Position numbers and translations under genes: made by a program
Notes under the pieces: model-generated
Seen by the model: only the letters and a program-made list of their open reading frames with translations
The model's database searches: none
What the model was told of the DNA's origin: nothing
Assembly: GCA_009668945.1 (NCBI GenBank)
Contig: SBEH01000001.1
Span: 62,001-126,000 of the forward strand
Direction: 5' to 3'
Length of the DNA: 64,000 nt
DNA from: Actinomycetota bacterium
Lineage (GTDB): Bacteria > Actinomycetota > Coriobacteriia > Anaerosomatales > Anaerosomataceae
Shown: positions 26,091 through 35,634 of the stretch, piece after piece
How the letters are laid out: every line of letters begins with the position of its first letter
Position numbering within the stretch: the first letter of the stretch is position 1

Positions 26091-28811
26091 CTAGCGGTTG
26101 TCGGAGGCCTTGGTCTTCGCGGCCAGAGACGCCTGCGCCGCGGCGAGCCGGGCCAACGGGACCCGGTACGGCGAGCAGCTCACGTAGTCCAGCCCGATGG
26201 CGAAGAACGTCTTCACGCTCTCGGGGTCGCCGCCGTGCTCACCGCAGACGCCCAGCTTGAGCTTCGGATTGGTGGCCCGGCCCCGCTGGCACCCCATCTC
26301 GACGAGCTTCGCCACTCCGGCATCGATCGTCTCGAAGGGGTTGCGGGTGAGCACCTTGCGCTCCAGGTACCTCGGCAGGAACTTGCTCTCGATATCATCT
26401 CGCGAGAAGCCGAATGTCGTCTGCGTGAGGTCGTTCGTGCCGAAGCTGAAGAAATCGGCCACCTCGGCGATCTCGTCGGCGCAGACAGCTGCGCGTGGCA
26501 GTTCGATCATGGTGCCGATCGTGATCGCGATGTCCACGCCGCAGTCGGCCTTGACCTGCTCGATCACTTTCGCGGTCTCGTCGCGCAGGGTCGAAAGCTC
26601 CGGCTTGACGCTCACCAGCGGGATCATGATCTCCGGCCGCGGGTCCTTGCCCTGCTTCTTGAGCTCGCACGCGGCTTTCGTGATGGCCTCGACCTGCAGC
26701 CCGTAAAGCTCGGGATACATGATGCCTAGGCGGCAGCCGCGCAGCCCGAGCATCGGGTTCATCTCGGCCATCGCGTCGATCTGTGCTAGCAGCCGGCGCT
26801 TCGCGGCAAGCTTCTCGGCGGGAACCCCGGCGCACTCGTCGCGGACGATCTCGACCTCGAGCTCGCGCGGCGAGTCGAGGAACTCGTGCAGTGGCGGGTC
26901 GAGCAGGCGCACCGTCACCGGCAGGCCGTCCATGGCGGAGAATATGCCGAGGTAGTCTTCGGTCTGCACCTTCAGCAGCTTCGCCAGCGCTTCGGCCTTC
27001 ACGCTCTCGTTGTCGCCGGCGAGGATGAAGTCCTGGATGATGTCCTTCCGCTCGCCGAGGAACATGTGCTCGGTGCGGCACAGGCCGATACCCGCCGCGC
27101 CGAACCTCCGGCCGAGGGCCGCATCGTCTGGCGTGTCGGCGTTCGCGCGCACGCCCATCGTGCGGAACTCGTCGGCCCAGGCGAGGATCGTGTCGAAGTC
27201 GCCGGATACCTCGGGCTGCACGAGGTCGACCGGACCGAGCACGACGATGCCGGTCGTGCCGTCGATCGAGAGGACGTCGCCCTCGCGGATCACGACGTCG
27301 GTGCCGCTCACGGCCGCTTGCTTGGCTTTCGCGTCGATCTTGAGCGCCTCGGCGCCGCAGACGGCCGGCTTGCCCATGCCTCGCGCGACGACCGCGGCGT
27401 GCGAGGTCTTGCCACCGTGGCTCGTGAGGATGCCCTGTGCGGCATCCATGCCGTGCAGGTCGTCCGGCGTGGTCTCCCACCGTACCAGGATGACTTTGCG
27501 GCCTTCGGCGACCGCCGCGACCGCGTCATCCGCCGAGAAGACGGCCTCCCCGACAGCGGCGCCGGGGCTGGCGTTGAGACCCTTCGCGAGCACGTCGTAC
27601 GTGGCGGTCTTGTCGAACTGCGGGTGCAGCAGCTGGTCCAGCTGAGCCGGATCCACGCGCAGCACCGCCTCCTTGCGGTCGATCATGCCCTCGGCCACCA
27701 TGTCCACGGCGATCTTGAGCGCCGCGCGCGCGGTGCGCTTGCCGATGCGCGTCTGGAGCATCCAGAGCTTGCCTTCCTGGATGGTGAACTCGATGTCGCA
27801 CATGTCCCGGTACGCGTTCTCGAGGATCTCGAAGACCTTGTAGAGCTCCTCGCCTGCCTCTGGCAGGACGCTCGACAGTTCCGAGATCGGGCGCGTCTTG
27901 CGGATTCCGGCCACGACGTCCTCGCCCTGCGCGTTGGTGAGGAAGTCGCCGTAGAACTCCTTCGTGCCGTCAGCCGCGTTGCGCGTGAAGCCGACGCCGG
28001 TGCCCGAGGTGTCGCCCATGTTGCCGAAGACCATCGCTTGCACGTTCACGGCGGTGCCGAGATCATCGGCGATCTTCTCCATCTTGCGGTAGTAGACCGC
28101 GCGATCGTTCATCCAGCTCTTGAAGACCGCCTCGATCGCCAGGTCGAGCTGTGTGTCGACGTCTTGCGGGAACACGACCTTCCCGTCGGCCGCAAGCTGC
28201 GGATAGTCGGCAGCCGGTACGTGCTCGGCCACGATGCCCTTGAATGCGTCCACGAGGCCGCGGAGGTCATCGGCACTGAGGTCGGTGTCCTCGGCAACAC
28301 CGCGGTCGAGCTTGATCGAGGTGATCGCGTTCTCGAACAGGTCGCCCTCGACGTCCAAGACGACCTTGCTGAACATCTGGATGAAACGACGGTAGCTGTC
28401 CCACGCAAAGCGCTCGTTTCCGCTCTTCGCGATGAGTCCCTGGACTGAGCGGTCGTTGAGGCCGAGGTTCAGGACCGTGTCCATCATGCCCGGCATGGAG
28501 AACGGTGACCCCGAGCGCACCGATACGAGCAGCGGATCCGCCTCGTCACCAAGCGTCTTGTTCATCTTGGCCTCGAGCGCGGCCTTGTGCTGTGCGATCT
28601 CGGCGGACAGCCCAGCCGGGAACGCGGGCGGTGTAGCGTTGTAGTACTCCATGCACGCCTGGCAGGTGATCGTGAAGCCCGGGGGGACCGGAAGTCCCAT
28701 ATTCGCCATCTCGGCGAGGTTGGCGCCCTTGCCGCCGAGGATGAACTTCATGTCCTTGTTGCCCTCGGTCTGACCGCCGCCGAAAGCGTACACGCGCTTG
28801 GAGTCCGACAA
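26091..28811 (-). CDS. ppdK: pyruvate, phosphate dikinase
   Basis: 906 residues. I place the start at a TTG (28809-28811) preceded by GAGGGAGGG at 6 bases; the product then begins SDSKRVYAFGGGQTEG as in the family. ATP-grasp domain 1-340 (FILGGKGANLAEMANMGLPVPPGFTI), phosphohistidine domain with SHGGKTSHAAVVARGMGKPAV (catalytic His plus the adjacent regulatory Thr), and the C-terminal PEP/pyruvate barrel ending at GVCGEHGGDP with the active-site Cys. It interconverts pyruvate + ATP + Pi and PEP + AMP + PPi. The gene for its regulatory kinase/phosphorylase lies just upstream, and a membrane pyrophosphatase is close by. Confidence 0.97.
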   Translation of the reverse strand: MSDSKRVYAFGGGQTEGNKDMKFILGGKGANLAEMANMGLPVPPGFTITCQACMEYYNATPPAFPAGLSAEIAQHKAALEAKMNKTLGDEADPLLVSVRSGSPFSMPGMMDTVLNLGLNDRSVQGLIAKSGNERFAWDSYRRFIQMFSKVVLDVEGDLFENAITSIKLDRGVAEDTDLSADDLRGLVDAFKGIVAEHVPAADYPQLAADGKVVFPQDVDTQLDLAIEAVFKSWMNDRAVYYRKMEKIADDLGTAVNVQAMVFGNMGDTSGTGVGFTRNAADGTKEFYGDFLTNAQGEDVVAGIRKTRPISELSSVLPEAGEELYKVFEILENAYRDMCDIEFTIQEGKLWMLQTRIGKRTARAALKIAVDMVAEGMIDRKEAVLRVDPAQLDQLLHPQFDKTATYDVLAKGLNASPGAAVGEAVFSADDAVAAVAEGRKVILVRWETTPDDLHGMDAAQGILTSHGGKTSHAAVVARGMGKPAVCGAEALKIDAKAKQAAVSGTDVVIREGDVLSIDGTTGIVVLGPVDLVQPEVSGDFDTILAWADEFRTMGVRANADTPDDAALGRRFGAAGIGLCRTEHMFLGERKDIIQDFILAGDNESVKAEALAKLLKVQTEDYLGIFSAMDGLPVTVRLLDPPLHEFLDSPRELEVEIVRDECAGVPAEKLAAKRRLLAQIDAMAEMNPMLGLRGCRLGIMYPELYGLQVEAITKAACELKKQGKDPRPEIMIPLVSVKPELSTLRDETAKVIEQVKADCGVDIAITIGTMIELPRAAVCADEIAEVADFFSFGTNDLTQTTFGFSRDDIESKFLPRYLERKVLTRNPFETIDAGVAKLVEMGCQRGRATNPKLKLGVCGEHGGDPESVKTFFAIGLDYVSCSPYRVPLARLAAAQASLAAKTKASDNR

Positions 28812-28925
28812 CTGAATCCCTCCCTCGAACCTGCTGACCGACAAGCCAGAAGAGCCTAATGATAGCGCACGTACCCGGGTAGCAGGCACGGCTACGGGCG
28901 GCGCACTGCCGCTCTCGTCGCCTCC

Positions 28926-29744
28926 CTAGTCCTGCGTCTCATATGTCACACCGATGTGCCGCAGGATCTCCTGCGCCGATTCCTCCACTGCCCTGTTGTC
29001 CGTATGAACCACCAGGCAGCCGATCCTCCGCATGACGGTCCGCGCCTCGGCAAGCTCGATTTCAACGGCCCGGCGCTCGGCATACCCCGGCACCCAGCCT
29101 CCGAGCTCCTTCATCCGCTCCCGCCGGATCTGCAGCAAGACATCGACGCTGGTTACCAGGCCGAACACCTTGCGCGGCTCGAGTGTGAAGATCTCGTCCG
29201 GAGGCTGCACACCCGGGGCAAGCGGGACGTTCGCCACGCGCCACCCCTTGAACGCCAGGTACATCGAGATCGGCGTCTTCGAGGAGCGCGACACGCCTAT
29301 GAGTACGATGTCGGCCCCGAGAAGCCCCTCGATGTTGCGCCCGTCGTCGTGCTTGACCGCGTACTCCATAGCCTCGATGCGGTCGAAGTAGCCCTCGTCG
29401 GTCCGGCGCAGCCTGCCGACTTCGCCCGTCGGCTGAAGGCCCGTCACTCCCGAAAGCCGCTCGACGGCGGGCCCGAGCAGATCCACGCCTATCACGCCGC
29501 CCTCGACGAGACGCTGCATCTCCTCGCGCAGACCTTTGTCGACGAGCGTGTAGAAGAAGATGCAGTCGTGTCCGCAGTGCTTGGTCACGTACGACCGGAG
29601 CTCCGCGGGCGAGCCTACCTTGGGCAGCCGCTCGATCCTGAAAGTGTTCGGCTTGAACTGCGAGACCGCCGCGAGCGCGACCGTTTCCCCCGTCTCGCCA
29701 AGCGAGTCCGAGACGACGTGTATCGAGATCGGGTCGCCGCGCAC
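28926..29744 (-). CDS. ppsR: PPDK/PEP synthase regulatory protein (bifunctional kinase/Pi-dependent phosphorylase)
   Basis: 272 residues, GTG start 4 bases after glyS. Family hallmarks: IHVVSDSLGETGETVALAAVSQF at the N-terminus, the P-loop GVSRSSKTPISMYLA around 150-165, and KVFGLVTSVDVLLQIRRERM. This DUF299 family phosphorylates and dephosphorylates the Thr two residues from the catalytic His of PPDK (or PEP synthase) in an ADP/Pi-dependent way. The 115-base gap to ppdK on the same strand supports PPDK as the target. It probably switches the enzyme with the energy state. Confidence 0.95.
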   Translation of the reverse strand: MRGDPISIHVVSDSLGETGETVALAAVSQFKPNTFRIERLPKVGSPAELRSYVTKHCGHDCIFFYTLVDKGLREEMQRLVEGGVIGVDLLGPAVERLSGVTGLQPTGEVGRLRRTDEGYFDRIEAMEYAVKHDDGRNIEGLLGADIVLIGVSRSSKTPISMYLAFKGWRVANVPLAPGVQPPDEIFTLEPRKVFGLVTSVDVLLQIRRERMKELGGWVPGYAERRAVEIELAEARTVMRRIGCLVVHTDNRAVEESAQEILRHIGVTYETQD

Positions 29745-29748
29745 GGCA

Positions 29749-31821
29749 CTACCCCGCGAGCTTGCCGAAGTCGGCGAAGTCGGCGAACAGCCCCTGCAGG
29801 CGGTTCAAGAGCGCCAGACGGTTCGTCCTTAGCGTCTCATCCGGGTCCATGACCAGCACGCGCTCGAAGAAGGAATCGACCGGACCGCGCAGGTCGGCAA
29901 GTGCGGCGAGCGCTCCCTCGTAGTCCCGGTCGACGGCCATGAGGGCGCCCACGCGCTCGTAGGTGATCTCGACCGCGTCGGCGAGCGCCGCCTCCTCCTC
30001 GCCCATGATGGTGTGATCGGGAGACTCACCTGCAGCCGGATCGGCAAGGTTCGCGACGCGCTTGAACGCGACCGACAGATCCGCACCGGCATCGCTCCGG
30101 CGGAAGCCCGCGAAGGCGCTCACCCGGTGCACGGTGTCGGCCGGGTCGGCGGACGCGACTTGCATGACCGCCTCGATCTCGTCGTACTCGAAGCCGCGGT
30201 CGCGGAGCATCACCGCAAGGCGGCCGTCGAAGAACGTCTTCGCTGCAGCGCCGGTCGCGTTCGCGTCAAGATCTGGCACTGCGCCTGCGTAGCCGGCGAG
30301 CGCAGCGGAGATCGACTCGTCGAGCTGCAGCCTCACGTCACCGTCGATGATCATCGTGAGGATGCCGATCGCCGAGCGCCGCAGCGCGTACGGATCTGCC
30401 GAGCCCGTCGGCCCCTGCCCGATCGCGAAGATGCCGACGATCGTGTCGAGCTTGTCGGCGATCGACACGAGCTTGCCGGCCAGCGAGTGCGGCAGCGCGT
30501 CACCTGCGAAACGCGGCCGGTAGTGGTCGACGATCGCCTCGGCGACGACAGGCGACTCGCCAGCTGCCTCGGCGTAGCGGAAGCCCATCACGCCCTGCAA
30601 GGACGTGAATTCGACAACCGCGTGTGTCACGAGATCGGCCTTCGCCAGGTGGGCCGAGCGCAGGGCGTACGCGGCGTCGTCGGCCGGGGCGTCTACCTGA
30701 TCGCACAGCGCCTTCACGAGTGCCTCGATCCGCACGACTTTCGCGCCGAGCGACCCCAGCTTCTCGTGGAAGACGATCCTGTCCAGGTCCTCCACGTAGG
30801 CCTCAAGGGGCCGTGCGAGGTCCTCGGCGTAGAAGAAGGCGGCGTCGGCCAGGCGCGCGCGGATCACGCGCTCGTGACCCTCCACGATGGGCCCGGTGCG
30901 TGCCGGATCGCCGTTGTGCACCACCAGGAAGCGCGGAAGCAGCGTGCCGTCGGCGCTCTCGAGCGGGAAATACCGCTGGTGGCTCTCCATCGCCTCTTCG
31001 ACGATCTCCCGCGGGACGCTCAGGAACGCTTCGTCGAACCTGCCGACGGCCACGGTGGGCCATTCGACAAGGTTGACAACCTCGGCGAACGTCTTCTCGG
31101 GCACGACCGCACGCGCGCCGAGTGCGGCTGCAGCACGGTCGAGTTCGGCGCGGATGAGCCCCGCGCGCTCGGCCGCGTCGGCGATCACGTACGCGTCGCG
31201 CAGGGTCTCGATGTACGCGCCCGCGTACGGCACCGCGGCCTCTCCGCCCAGGATGCGGTGACCGAGCGTGGACCTGCCGGCCACAATGCCCGCGAAGTTC
31301 ACCGGCACCACTATCGAGCCGAACAGTGCCACGAGCCAGCGGACCGGCCGGATGAACCTCACCGAGCCGCTTGCCCACTTCATGGACTTCGCCCAGTCGA
31401 GGTCGCCGATCAGCGCCGCAAGCAACTCCGGCAGTATCTCCTCGGCGGGCTTTCCGACCTCTTCCACCTGCGCGAAGACGTACTCGCCACCGTCGGTTGA
31501 CTCGCGGACGAGGTCCGTGACCGCCAGGCCGCGGCTTCGCGCAAAACCCTCGGCGGCCTTCGTCGGATTGCCGTCTGCATCGAACGCCGCCGCGACAGCA
31601 GGTCCCTTCACCTTCATCGACAGATCCGTCTGGCGCTCGGCCAGCTCGGTCACGAGCAGCGCGAGGCGCCGAGGCGAACCGTACGACGAGATCTCCCCGT
31701 ACGAGAGACGCGCGTTGTCGAAGGCCGCCTCGGCCCGGGTCTTCAGCTGCGTGACGGCGTCGTACAGCGGCGCCGAAGGCACTTCCTCGACACCGATCTC
31801 CAGCAGCAGGTCGCGGCTCAC
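29749..31821 (-). CDS. glyS: glycyl-tRNA synthetase beta subunit
   Basis: 690 residues, GTG start in a GTGA overlap with glyQ. Starts [20 protein letters not shown], the family N-terminus; [25 protein letters not shown] and the later HD-like and DALR anticodon-binding parts ([20 protein letters not shown] near the end) follow in order. Together with GlyQ it forms the alpha2beta2 enzyme that charges tRNA-Gly; the beta subunit binds the tRNA. Length is normal. Confidence 0.97.
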   Translation of the reverse strand: MSRDLLLEIGVEEVPSAPLYDAVTQLKTRAEAAFDNARLSYGEISSYGSPRRLALLVTELAERQTDLSMKVKGPAVAAAFDADGNPTKAAEGFARSRGLAVTDLVRESTDGGEYVFAQVEEVGKPAEEILPELLAALIGDLDWAKSMKWASGSVRFIRPVRWLVALFGSIVVPVNFAGIVAGRSTLGHRILGGEAAVPYAGAYIETLRDAYVIADAAERAGLIRAELDRAAAALGARAVVPEKTFAEVVNLVEWPTVAVGRFDEAFLSVPREIVEEAMESHQRYFPLESADGTLLPRFLVVHNGDPARTGPIVEGHERVIRARLADAAFFYAEDLARPLEAYVEDLDRIVFHEKLGSLGAKVVRIEALVKALCDQVDAPADDAAYALRSAHLAKADLVTHAVVEFTSLQGVMGFRYAEAAGESPVVAEAIVDHYRPRFAGDALPHSLAGKLVSIADKLDTIVGIFAIGQGPTGSADPYALRRSAIGILTMIIDGDVRLQLDESISAALAGYAGAVPDLDANATGAAAKTFFDGRLAVMLRDRGFEYDEIEAVMQVASADPADTVHRVSAFAGFRRSDAGADLSVAFKRVANLADPAAGESPDHTIMGEEEAALADAVEITYERVGALMAVDRDYEGALAALADLRGPVDSFFERVLVMDPDETLRTNRLALLNRLQGLFADFADFGKLAG

Positions 31822-32744
31822 TCCGCATCACCGCCTTCGGCCGGCGACGCTGTAGCATCCGGCGTGATGACGCCCGGCTCGGCGAGTTCGGTCGTCCCGG
31901 CCGCCGTGGCCACGTACGCCTCGGCCGCCGCCCGCGCGAGCGCGCGTACCCGGCCGATGAAACTCACGCGCTCGGTGACAGCGATCGCGCCGCGCGCGTC
32001 GAGCATGTTGAAGTAGTGCGAGCACTTGAGCGCCTGCTCGTATGCGGGAAGCACCGCGCCCGCCTCGAGCACGCGCCGCGACTCGGCCTCGTGCATATCG
32101 AAGAGCTGCCGCAGCATCGCGGTGTCGGCAAGCTCGAAGTTGTACTTGCTCTGCTCGCGCTCGTTGCGCACGAACACGTCGCCGTACGTGTAGCCCGGAC
32201 ACCACTCCAGGTCGAAGACCGAATCCACGCCCTGGATGTACATCGCCAGACGCTCCAGACCGTACGTGATCTCCGCCGGCACGGGATCGCACTCGATGCC
32301 GCCGACTTGCTGGAAGTACGTGAACTGCGTGACCTCCATGCCGTTCAGCCACACTTCCCAGCCCAGCCCCCACGCGCCGAGCGTCGGCCCCTCCCAGTCA
32401 TCCTCCACGAAGCGGACGTCGTGCTCGGTAGGCTCGATACCGATGGCCCGCAGCGAGTCGAGGTACAGATCGACGACGTCGTCTGGGCTCGGCTTCAGGA
32501 TCACCTGATATTGGTAGTAGTGCTGAAGGCGGTTCGGGTTCTCGCCGTAGCGGCCGTCGGTCGGCCTGCGGGAGGGCTGCACGTACGCCGTGCGCCACGC
32601 CTCCGGGCCGAGCGAGCGCAGCGTGGTGGCCGGGTGGAACGTACCGGCGCCGACCTCCATGTCGTGCGGCTGGAGAACCACGCAGCCCTGGTCGGCCCAG
32701 TACCGCTGCAGCGCCATGATCATGTCCTGGAAGTTGAGCGCCAT
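31818..32744 (-). CDS. glyQ: glycyl-tRNA synthetase alpha subunit
   Basis: 308 residues, ATG with GGGGAG at 4 bases. Class II catalytic core: [85 protein letters not shown] and [14 protein letters not shown]. It makes glycyl-adenylate and transfers glycine with the beta subunit. The last 30 residues (Ala/Thr/Pro/Glu-rich) are a short extension without clear function. No T-box leader was found upstream, where only 87 bases separate it from recO. Confidence 0.97.
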   Translation of the reverse strand: MALNFQDMIMALQRYWADQGCVVLQPHDMEVGAGTFHPATTLRSLGPEAWRTAYVQPSRRPTDGRYGENPNRLQHYYQYQVILKPSPDDVVDLYLDSLRAIGIEPTEHDVRFVEDDWEGPTLGAWGLGWEVWLNGMEVTQFTYFQQVGGIECDPVPAEITYGLERLAMYIQGVDSVFDLEWCPGYTYGDVFVRNEREQSKYNFELADTAMLRQLFDMHEAESRRVLEAGAVLPAYEQALKCSHYFNMLDARGAIAVTERVSFIGRVRALARAAAEAYVATAAGTTELAEPGVITPDATASPAEGGDAE

Positions 32745-32770
32745 GAACTCCCCGAATCGTCACCGTGGAT

Positions 32771-32787
32771 GCGTGCTTCCAGCACGC
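32771..32787. other. small inverted repeat between recO and glyQ
   Basis: GCGTGCT-TCC-AGCACGC, a perfect 7-bp stem with a 3-base loop. It lacks a U-tract in either direction, so it could be a weak terminator for recO, an mRNA stem or an operator. No assignment is made. Confidence 0.3.
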
Positions 32788-32831
32788 CCATAAGTGGCGA
32801 TTAGTGTACACCAGGGCAGGCGCACACGCGC

Positions 32832-33599
32832 CTACTCGCGCGTGGCGCGCAGCACTTCCGCCGAATACATCCCGAGCGCCTTGAGCTTGGCCGGCACGTG
32901 ATAGACGACGAACGCCCGCATTACGCCGAACGCCTCGGCAAGCACCCCGTGCGGAACTCCGAGCTCCGCGACTTCGGCCATCTTCGCGGACATGAGTGCC
33001 TTACACGCCGCACGCGCGTCCCCGGACAGCCACACGGCTTCATCGCCGGCGCCGCTGCAAGCCTCACAGGCAGGGCCGCCTAGCTCGAGCGCGAACCGGA
33101 TCTCGCCCGCGCCGGCTCGTGAGCCGCATACTGCGCATGCGTCGAACTGCGGCCGGTAGCCATGCATCGCCATGCCCTTGAGCAGGAACGCGACTACCAG
33201 CGCGAGTAGCGCGTCGTCCTCGGCGCCATCCATCGCATCGAGCGTCGCGCACGCCAGCGCGAACAGCCGGTCCTCGGTCTGGCACTCGACGGATACCTTG
33301 TCGAGGAAGTCGGCCACCACCGACGCGGCCTGCGCGCGGTCGTAGTCCTCGCGAATGGCGGCGTGTGAGGTGACGATTTCCGCGTCGCTGATCGTCTCGA
33401 GAGTGCGCCCGGTGTGGAGCAGCATGTCGACGACCGTGAACGGCTCCACTCGCCCGCCGAACCGCGAGCCGGGCTTCCTCGCGCCCTTGGCCACGGCTCG
33501 TATCTGGCACCCATCCTCGGCGAGGAACGTCACGATGAGGTCGGTCTCGCCGAGTTTCGTCTTCTTGAGGGAAAGCGCCCGGACGCGGTGCGACGGCAT
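32832..33599 (-). CDS. recO: DNA repair protein RecO
   Basis: 255 residues, ATG. The N-terminal OB-fold starts RVRALSLKKTKLGETDLIVTFLAEDG with AVAKGARKPGSRFGG, followed by a helical region. A four-cysteine zinc site appears as CAVCGSRAG and CEACSGAG. It loads RecA onto SSB-coated DNA with RecR in recombinational repair. It lies 6 bases after deoC and ahead of glyQ, a common actinobacterial and firmicute neighbourhood (era-recO-glyQS). Confidence 0.95.
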   Translation of the reverse strand: MPSHRVRALSLKKTKLGETDLIVTFLAEDGCQIRAVAKGARKPGSRFGGRVEPFTVVDMLLHTGRTLETISDAEIVTSHAAIREDYDRAQAASVVADFLDKVSVECQTEDRLFALACATLDAMDGAEDDALLALVVAFLLKGMAMHGYRPQFDACAVCGSRAGAGEIRFALELGGPACEACSGAGDEAVWLSGDARAACKALMSAKMAEVAELGVPHGVLAEAFGVMRAFVVYHVPAKLKALGMYSAEVLRATRE

Positions 33600-33605
33600 G
33601 TTCCG

Positions 33606-34286
33606 CTAGCCGCGCGCGTCGAGCGCTTCGAGGATCTCGATGCCCGAAGACGTGCCGATACGGGACGCGCCGGCGTCGAGCATCGCGAGAGCGGCATCGA
33701 GGTCGCGGATGCCGCCTGCGGCCTTCACGCCGATGTCCGGGCCGACCGTCTTGCGCATCAGGCGCACGTCCTCGACCGAGGCTCCGCGCGGACCGAAGCC
33801 GGTGGATGTCTTCACGAAGTGCGCGCCCGCATCAGCCGCGATCGTGCATGCCCGCTCGATGTCCGACGGCTCCAGTTGGCCTGTCTCGAGGATGACCTTC
33901 ACGATCGCGGCGCCTTTCGACGCTTCGGCCACCGTGCGCACGACCGCCTTGATGTCGTCACTCACGAACCGGTCGTCGCCCTCGAGGAGCGCGGCGAAGT
34001 TGAGCACCATGTCCACCTCGTCGCAGCCCAGCTGCACGAGATGTGCCGCCTCTTCGGCCTTGGACTCCGTGTTGTTGTATCCGAGCGGGAATCCGCATAC
34101 CGAGCAGACCTTCGTCCCGGTGCCCGCGAGCTGTTGGGATGCCAGCGGTACGAGGAACGGTGACACGCAAAGCGCGGCGAACCCATGCGGCACCGCGGCC
34201 TGCATCCACCCCGCCGCCTTCTGATAGCCCGCCGTCGGCTTCAGCAGTGTCTGGTCGATGGCCTTCGCAAGCGTGGTGCGGTCCAT
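33606..34286 (-). CDS. deoC: deoxyribose-phosphate aldolase
   Basis: 226 residues from the ATG at 34284-34286 (GAGG upstream, 4 bases after era); an extra 17 codons upstream overlap era and are excluded. TIM-barrel signature: DRTTLAKAIDQTLLKP, VCSVCGFPLGYN, CDEVDMVLNFAALLEGD, KVILETGQL, and FVKTSTGFGPRGAS with the Schiff-base Lys. VGPDIGVKAAGGIRDLDAAL provides the second Lys. It splits 2-deoxyribose 5-phosphate into glyceraldehyde 3-phosphate and acetaldehyde. Pairing with cdd suggests deoxynucleoside salvage. Confidence 0.96.
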   Translation of the reverse strand: MDRTTLAKAIDQTLLKPTAGYQKAAGWMQAAVPHGFAALCVSPFLVPLASQQLAGTGTKVCSVCGFPLGYNNTESKAEEAAHLVQLGCDEVDMVLNFAALLEGDDRFVSDDIKAVVRTVAEASKGAAIVKVILETGQLEPSDIERACTIAADAGAHFVKTSTGFGPRGASVEDVRLMRKTVGPDIGVKAAGGIRDLDAALAMLDAGASRIGTSSGIEILEALDARG

Positions 34287-34290
34287 GACC

Positions 34291-35205
34291 TCACAGCCCC
34301 TCTCCGTACCCGAACCGCTTGATCTGCGCGCCGTCACGGCGCCAGTCCTTCTTCACCTTCACGCGGAGGTCCAGGTGCACCCCCGTGCCGAGAAGCCGCT
34401 CCATGTCCGCGCGCGCCTCCGTGCCGATCGCGCGGATCATCTCGCCGCCCTTCCCGATGATGATGCCCTTCTGCGACTCGCGTTCCACGTAGATCGTGCA
34501 GCGCACCGTGTGGAAGTCGCGGCCTTCGTCGTACTCCAGCTCGTCGAGCTGAACGCCGACGGCGTGCGGCACCTCGTCCTGCGTCTTGCGCAGGACCTTC
34601 TCCCGAACGAGCTCGGCCAGCATCACCCCGAGCGGCTGATCGGTGGTCATGTCGCGCGGGAAGAACCGCGGGCCTTGCGGCAGGAAAGGCAGCACCGCGT
34701 CGGCGAACCCCTCGAGGTTGAAGCCGTCCTTCGCCGAGAGCACCACCTCGGCCGCGGGCGTCACGAGCTCACGCGCTCGCGTGAGCTGACGCGCGACGGT
34801 CGCCTCATCGGCAGCGTCGGCCTTCGTGAGCACGAGCACGACGGGGCGCCTGCCCTTCGCGACGCGCTCGGCAACCCAACGGTCGCCCGAGCCGACCGGC
34901 GCGCTCGCGTCGATGCACAGCGCGATCACGTCGACGTCGGCCGCCGCAAGGATGCTCGAGCGGTTGACCTCCTCGCCCAGCGCGTCCACCGGCTTGTGCA
35001 GCCCCGGCGTGTCGACGAGGACGATCTGCGCGTCATCACGGTCGATCACGGCGCGCAGCCGGTGGCGCGTGGTCTGCGGCGTGTCCGAGGTGATGGCGAC
35101 CTTGACGCCGACGAGCGCGTTGACGAGCGTGCTCTTGCCCGCATTCGGCCTTCCGACAACCGCCACGAACCCGCTTGCGACGGTGTCCGAATCGTGCGCT
35201 CCCAC
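34291..35205 (-). CDS. era: GTPase Era
   Basis: 304 residues, GTG start directly after the cdd stop. G1 GRPNAGKS (18-25), effector TTRHR, G3 DTPGLHKP, G4 TKAD and G5 SAKDG. The C-terminal KH domain has GIIIGKGGEMIRAIGTEARADMERLLG. Era binds the 3' end of 16S rRNA and helps 30S assembly. Its grouping with ybeY, also a 16S rRNA processing factor, a few genes upstream is typical of bacteria. Confidence 0.97.
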   Translation of the reverse strand: MGAHDSDTVASGFVAVVGRPNAGKSTLVNALVGVKVAITSDTPQTTRHRLRAVIDRDDAQIVLVDTPGLHKPVDALGEEVNRSSILAAADVDVIALCIDASAPVGSGDRWVAERVAKGRRPVVLVLTKADAADEATVARQLTRARELVTPAAEVVLSAKDGFNLEGFADAVLPFLPQGPRFFPRDMTTDQPLGVMLAELVREKVLRKTQDEVPHAVGVQLDELEYDEGRDFHTVRCTIYVERESQKGIIIGKGGEMIRAIGTEARADMERLLGTGVHLDLRVKVKKDWRRDGAQIKRFGYGEGL

Positions 35206-35634
35206 CTACTCGGCCTCGTTGTCGTCCTGGTCGAGGTAGCCGCGCACGAACGCCTCGGGGAGCAGCTCGTCGAGGCGCATGACGTCGATCTCATCGGTGC
35301 GGCCGCTCATTATGACCCGCATGCCCGGGTTGAACTCGGCGAGGAACTGACGGCATGCGCCGCAAGGCACGCACGGCGCCTCCGAGTCGCCGATCACGGC
35401 GACCGCGTCGAAGTCCGTGTGACCCGCCGTGACCGCCGCCATCGCCGCGGCACGCTCGGCGCAGACCGTCGATCCGTAGGCGGCGTTCTCCACGTTCACG
35501 CCCTGGAAGATCTCGCCGCCGGCGAACACAGCGGCCCCGACCCGGAAGTTCGAGTACGGGACGTAGGCGTTGGGCTGCACCTCCCGGGCGAACGCAAGCA
35601 GCGCCAGATCGGCCTCAGTTATGTGCTTCGGCAT
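35206..35634 (-). CDS. cdd: cytidine deaminase
   Basis: 142 residues from an ATG at 35632-35634 that overlaps the end of the CBS-domain gene by 20 bases; the longer in-frame extension is not family-like. VPYSNFRVGAAV, GVNVENAAYGSTVCAERAA (catalytic Glu and first zinc Cys) and APCGACRQFLAEF (two zinc Cys) are present. It deaminates cytidine and deoxycytidine to uridine compounds. With deoC it forms a small nucleoside salvage pair embedded in the era cluster. Confidence 0.95.
   Translation of the reverse strand: MPKHITEADLALLAFAREVQPNAYVPYSNFRVGAAVFAGGEIFQGVNVENAAYGSTVCAERAAAMAAVTAGHTDFDAVAVIGDSEAPCVPCGACRQFLAEFNPGMRVIMSGRTDEIDVMRLDELLPEAFVRGYLDQDDNEAE

Noticed and set aside
26886-28448. 520-codon open frame on the plus strand inside ppdK
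   Set aside because: Antisense shadow of ppdK; composition follows the codon structure of the real gene.
30013-31500. 495-codon plus-strand frame inside glyS
   Set aside because: Antisense shadow of glyS, no motif and no ribosome binding site of note.
32745-32831. T-box riboswitch before glyQ
   Set aside because: Only 87 bases are available and no AGGGTGGNACCGCG-like T-box sequence or specifier stem-loop is seen.
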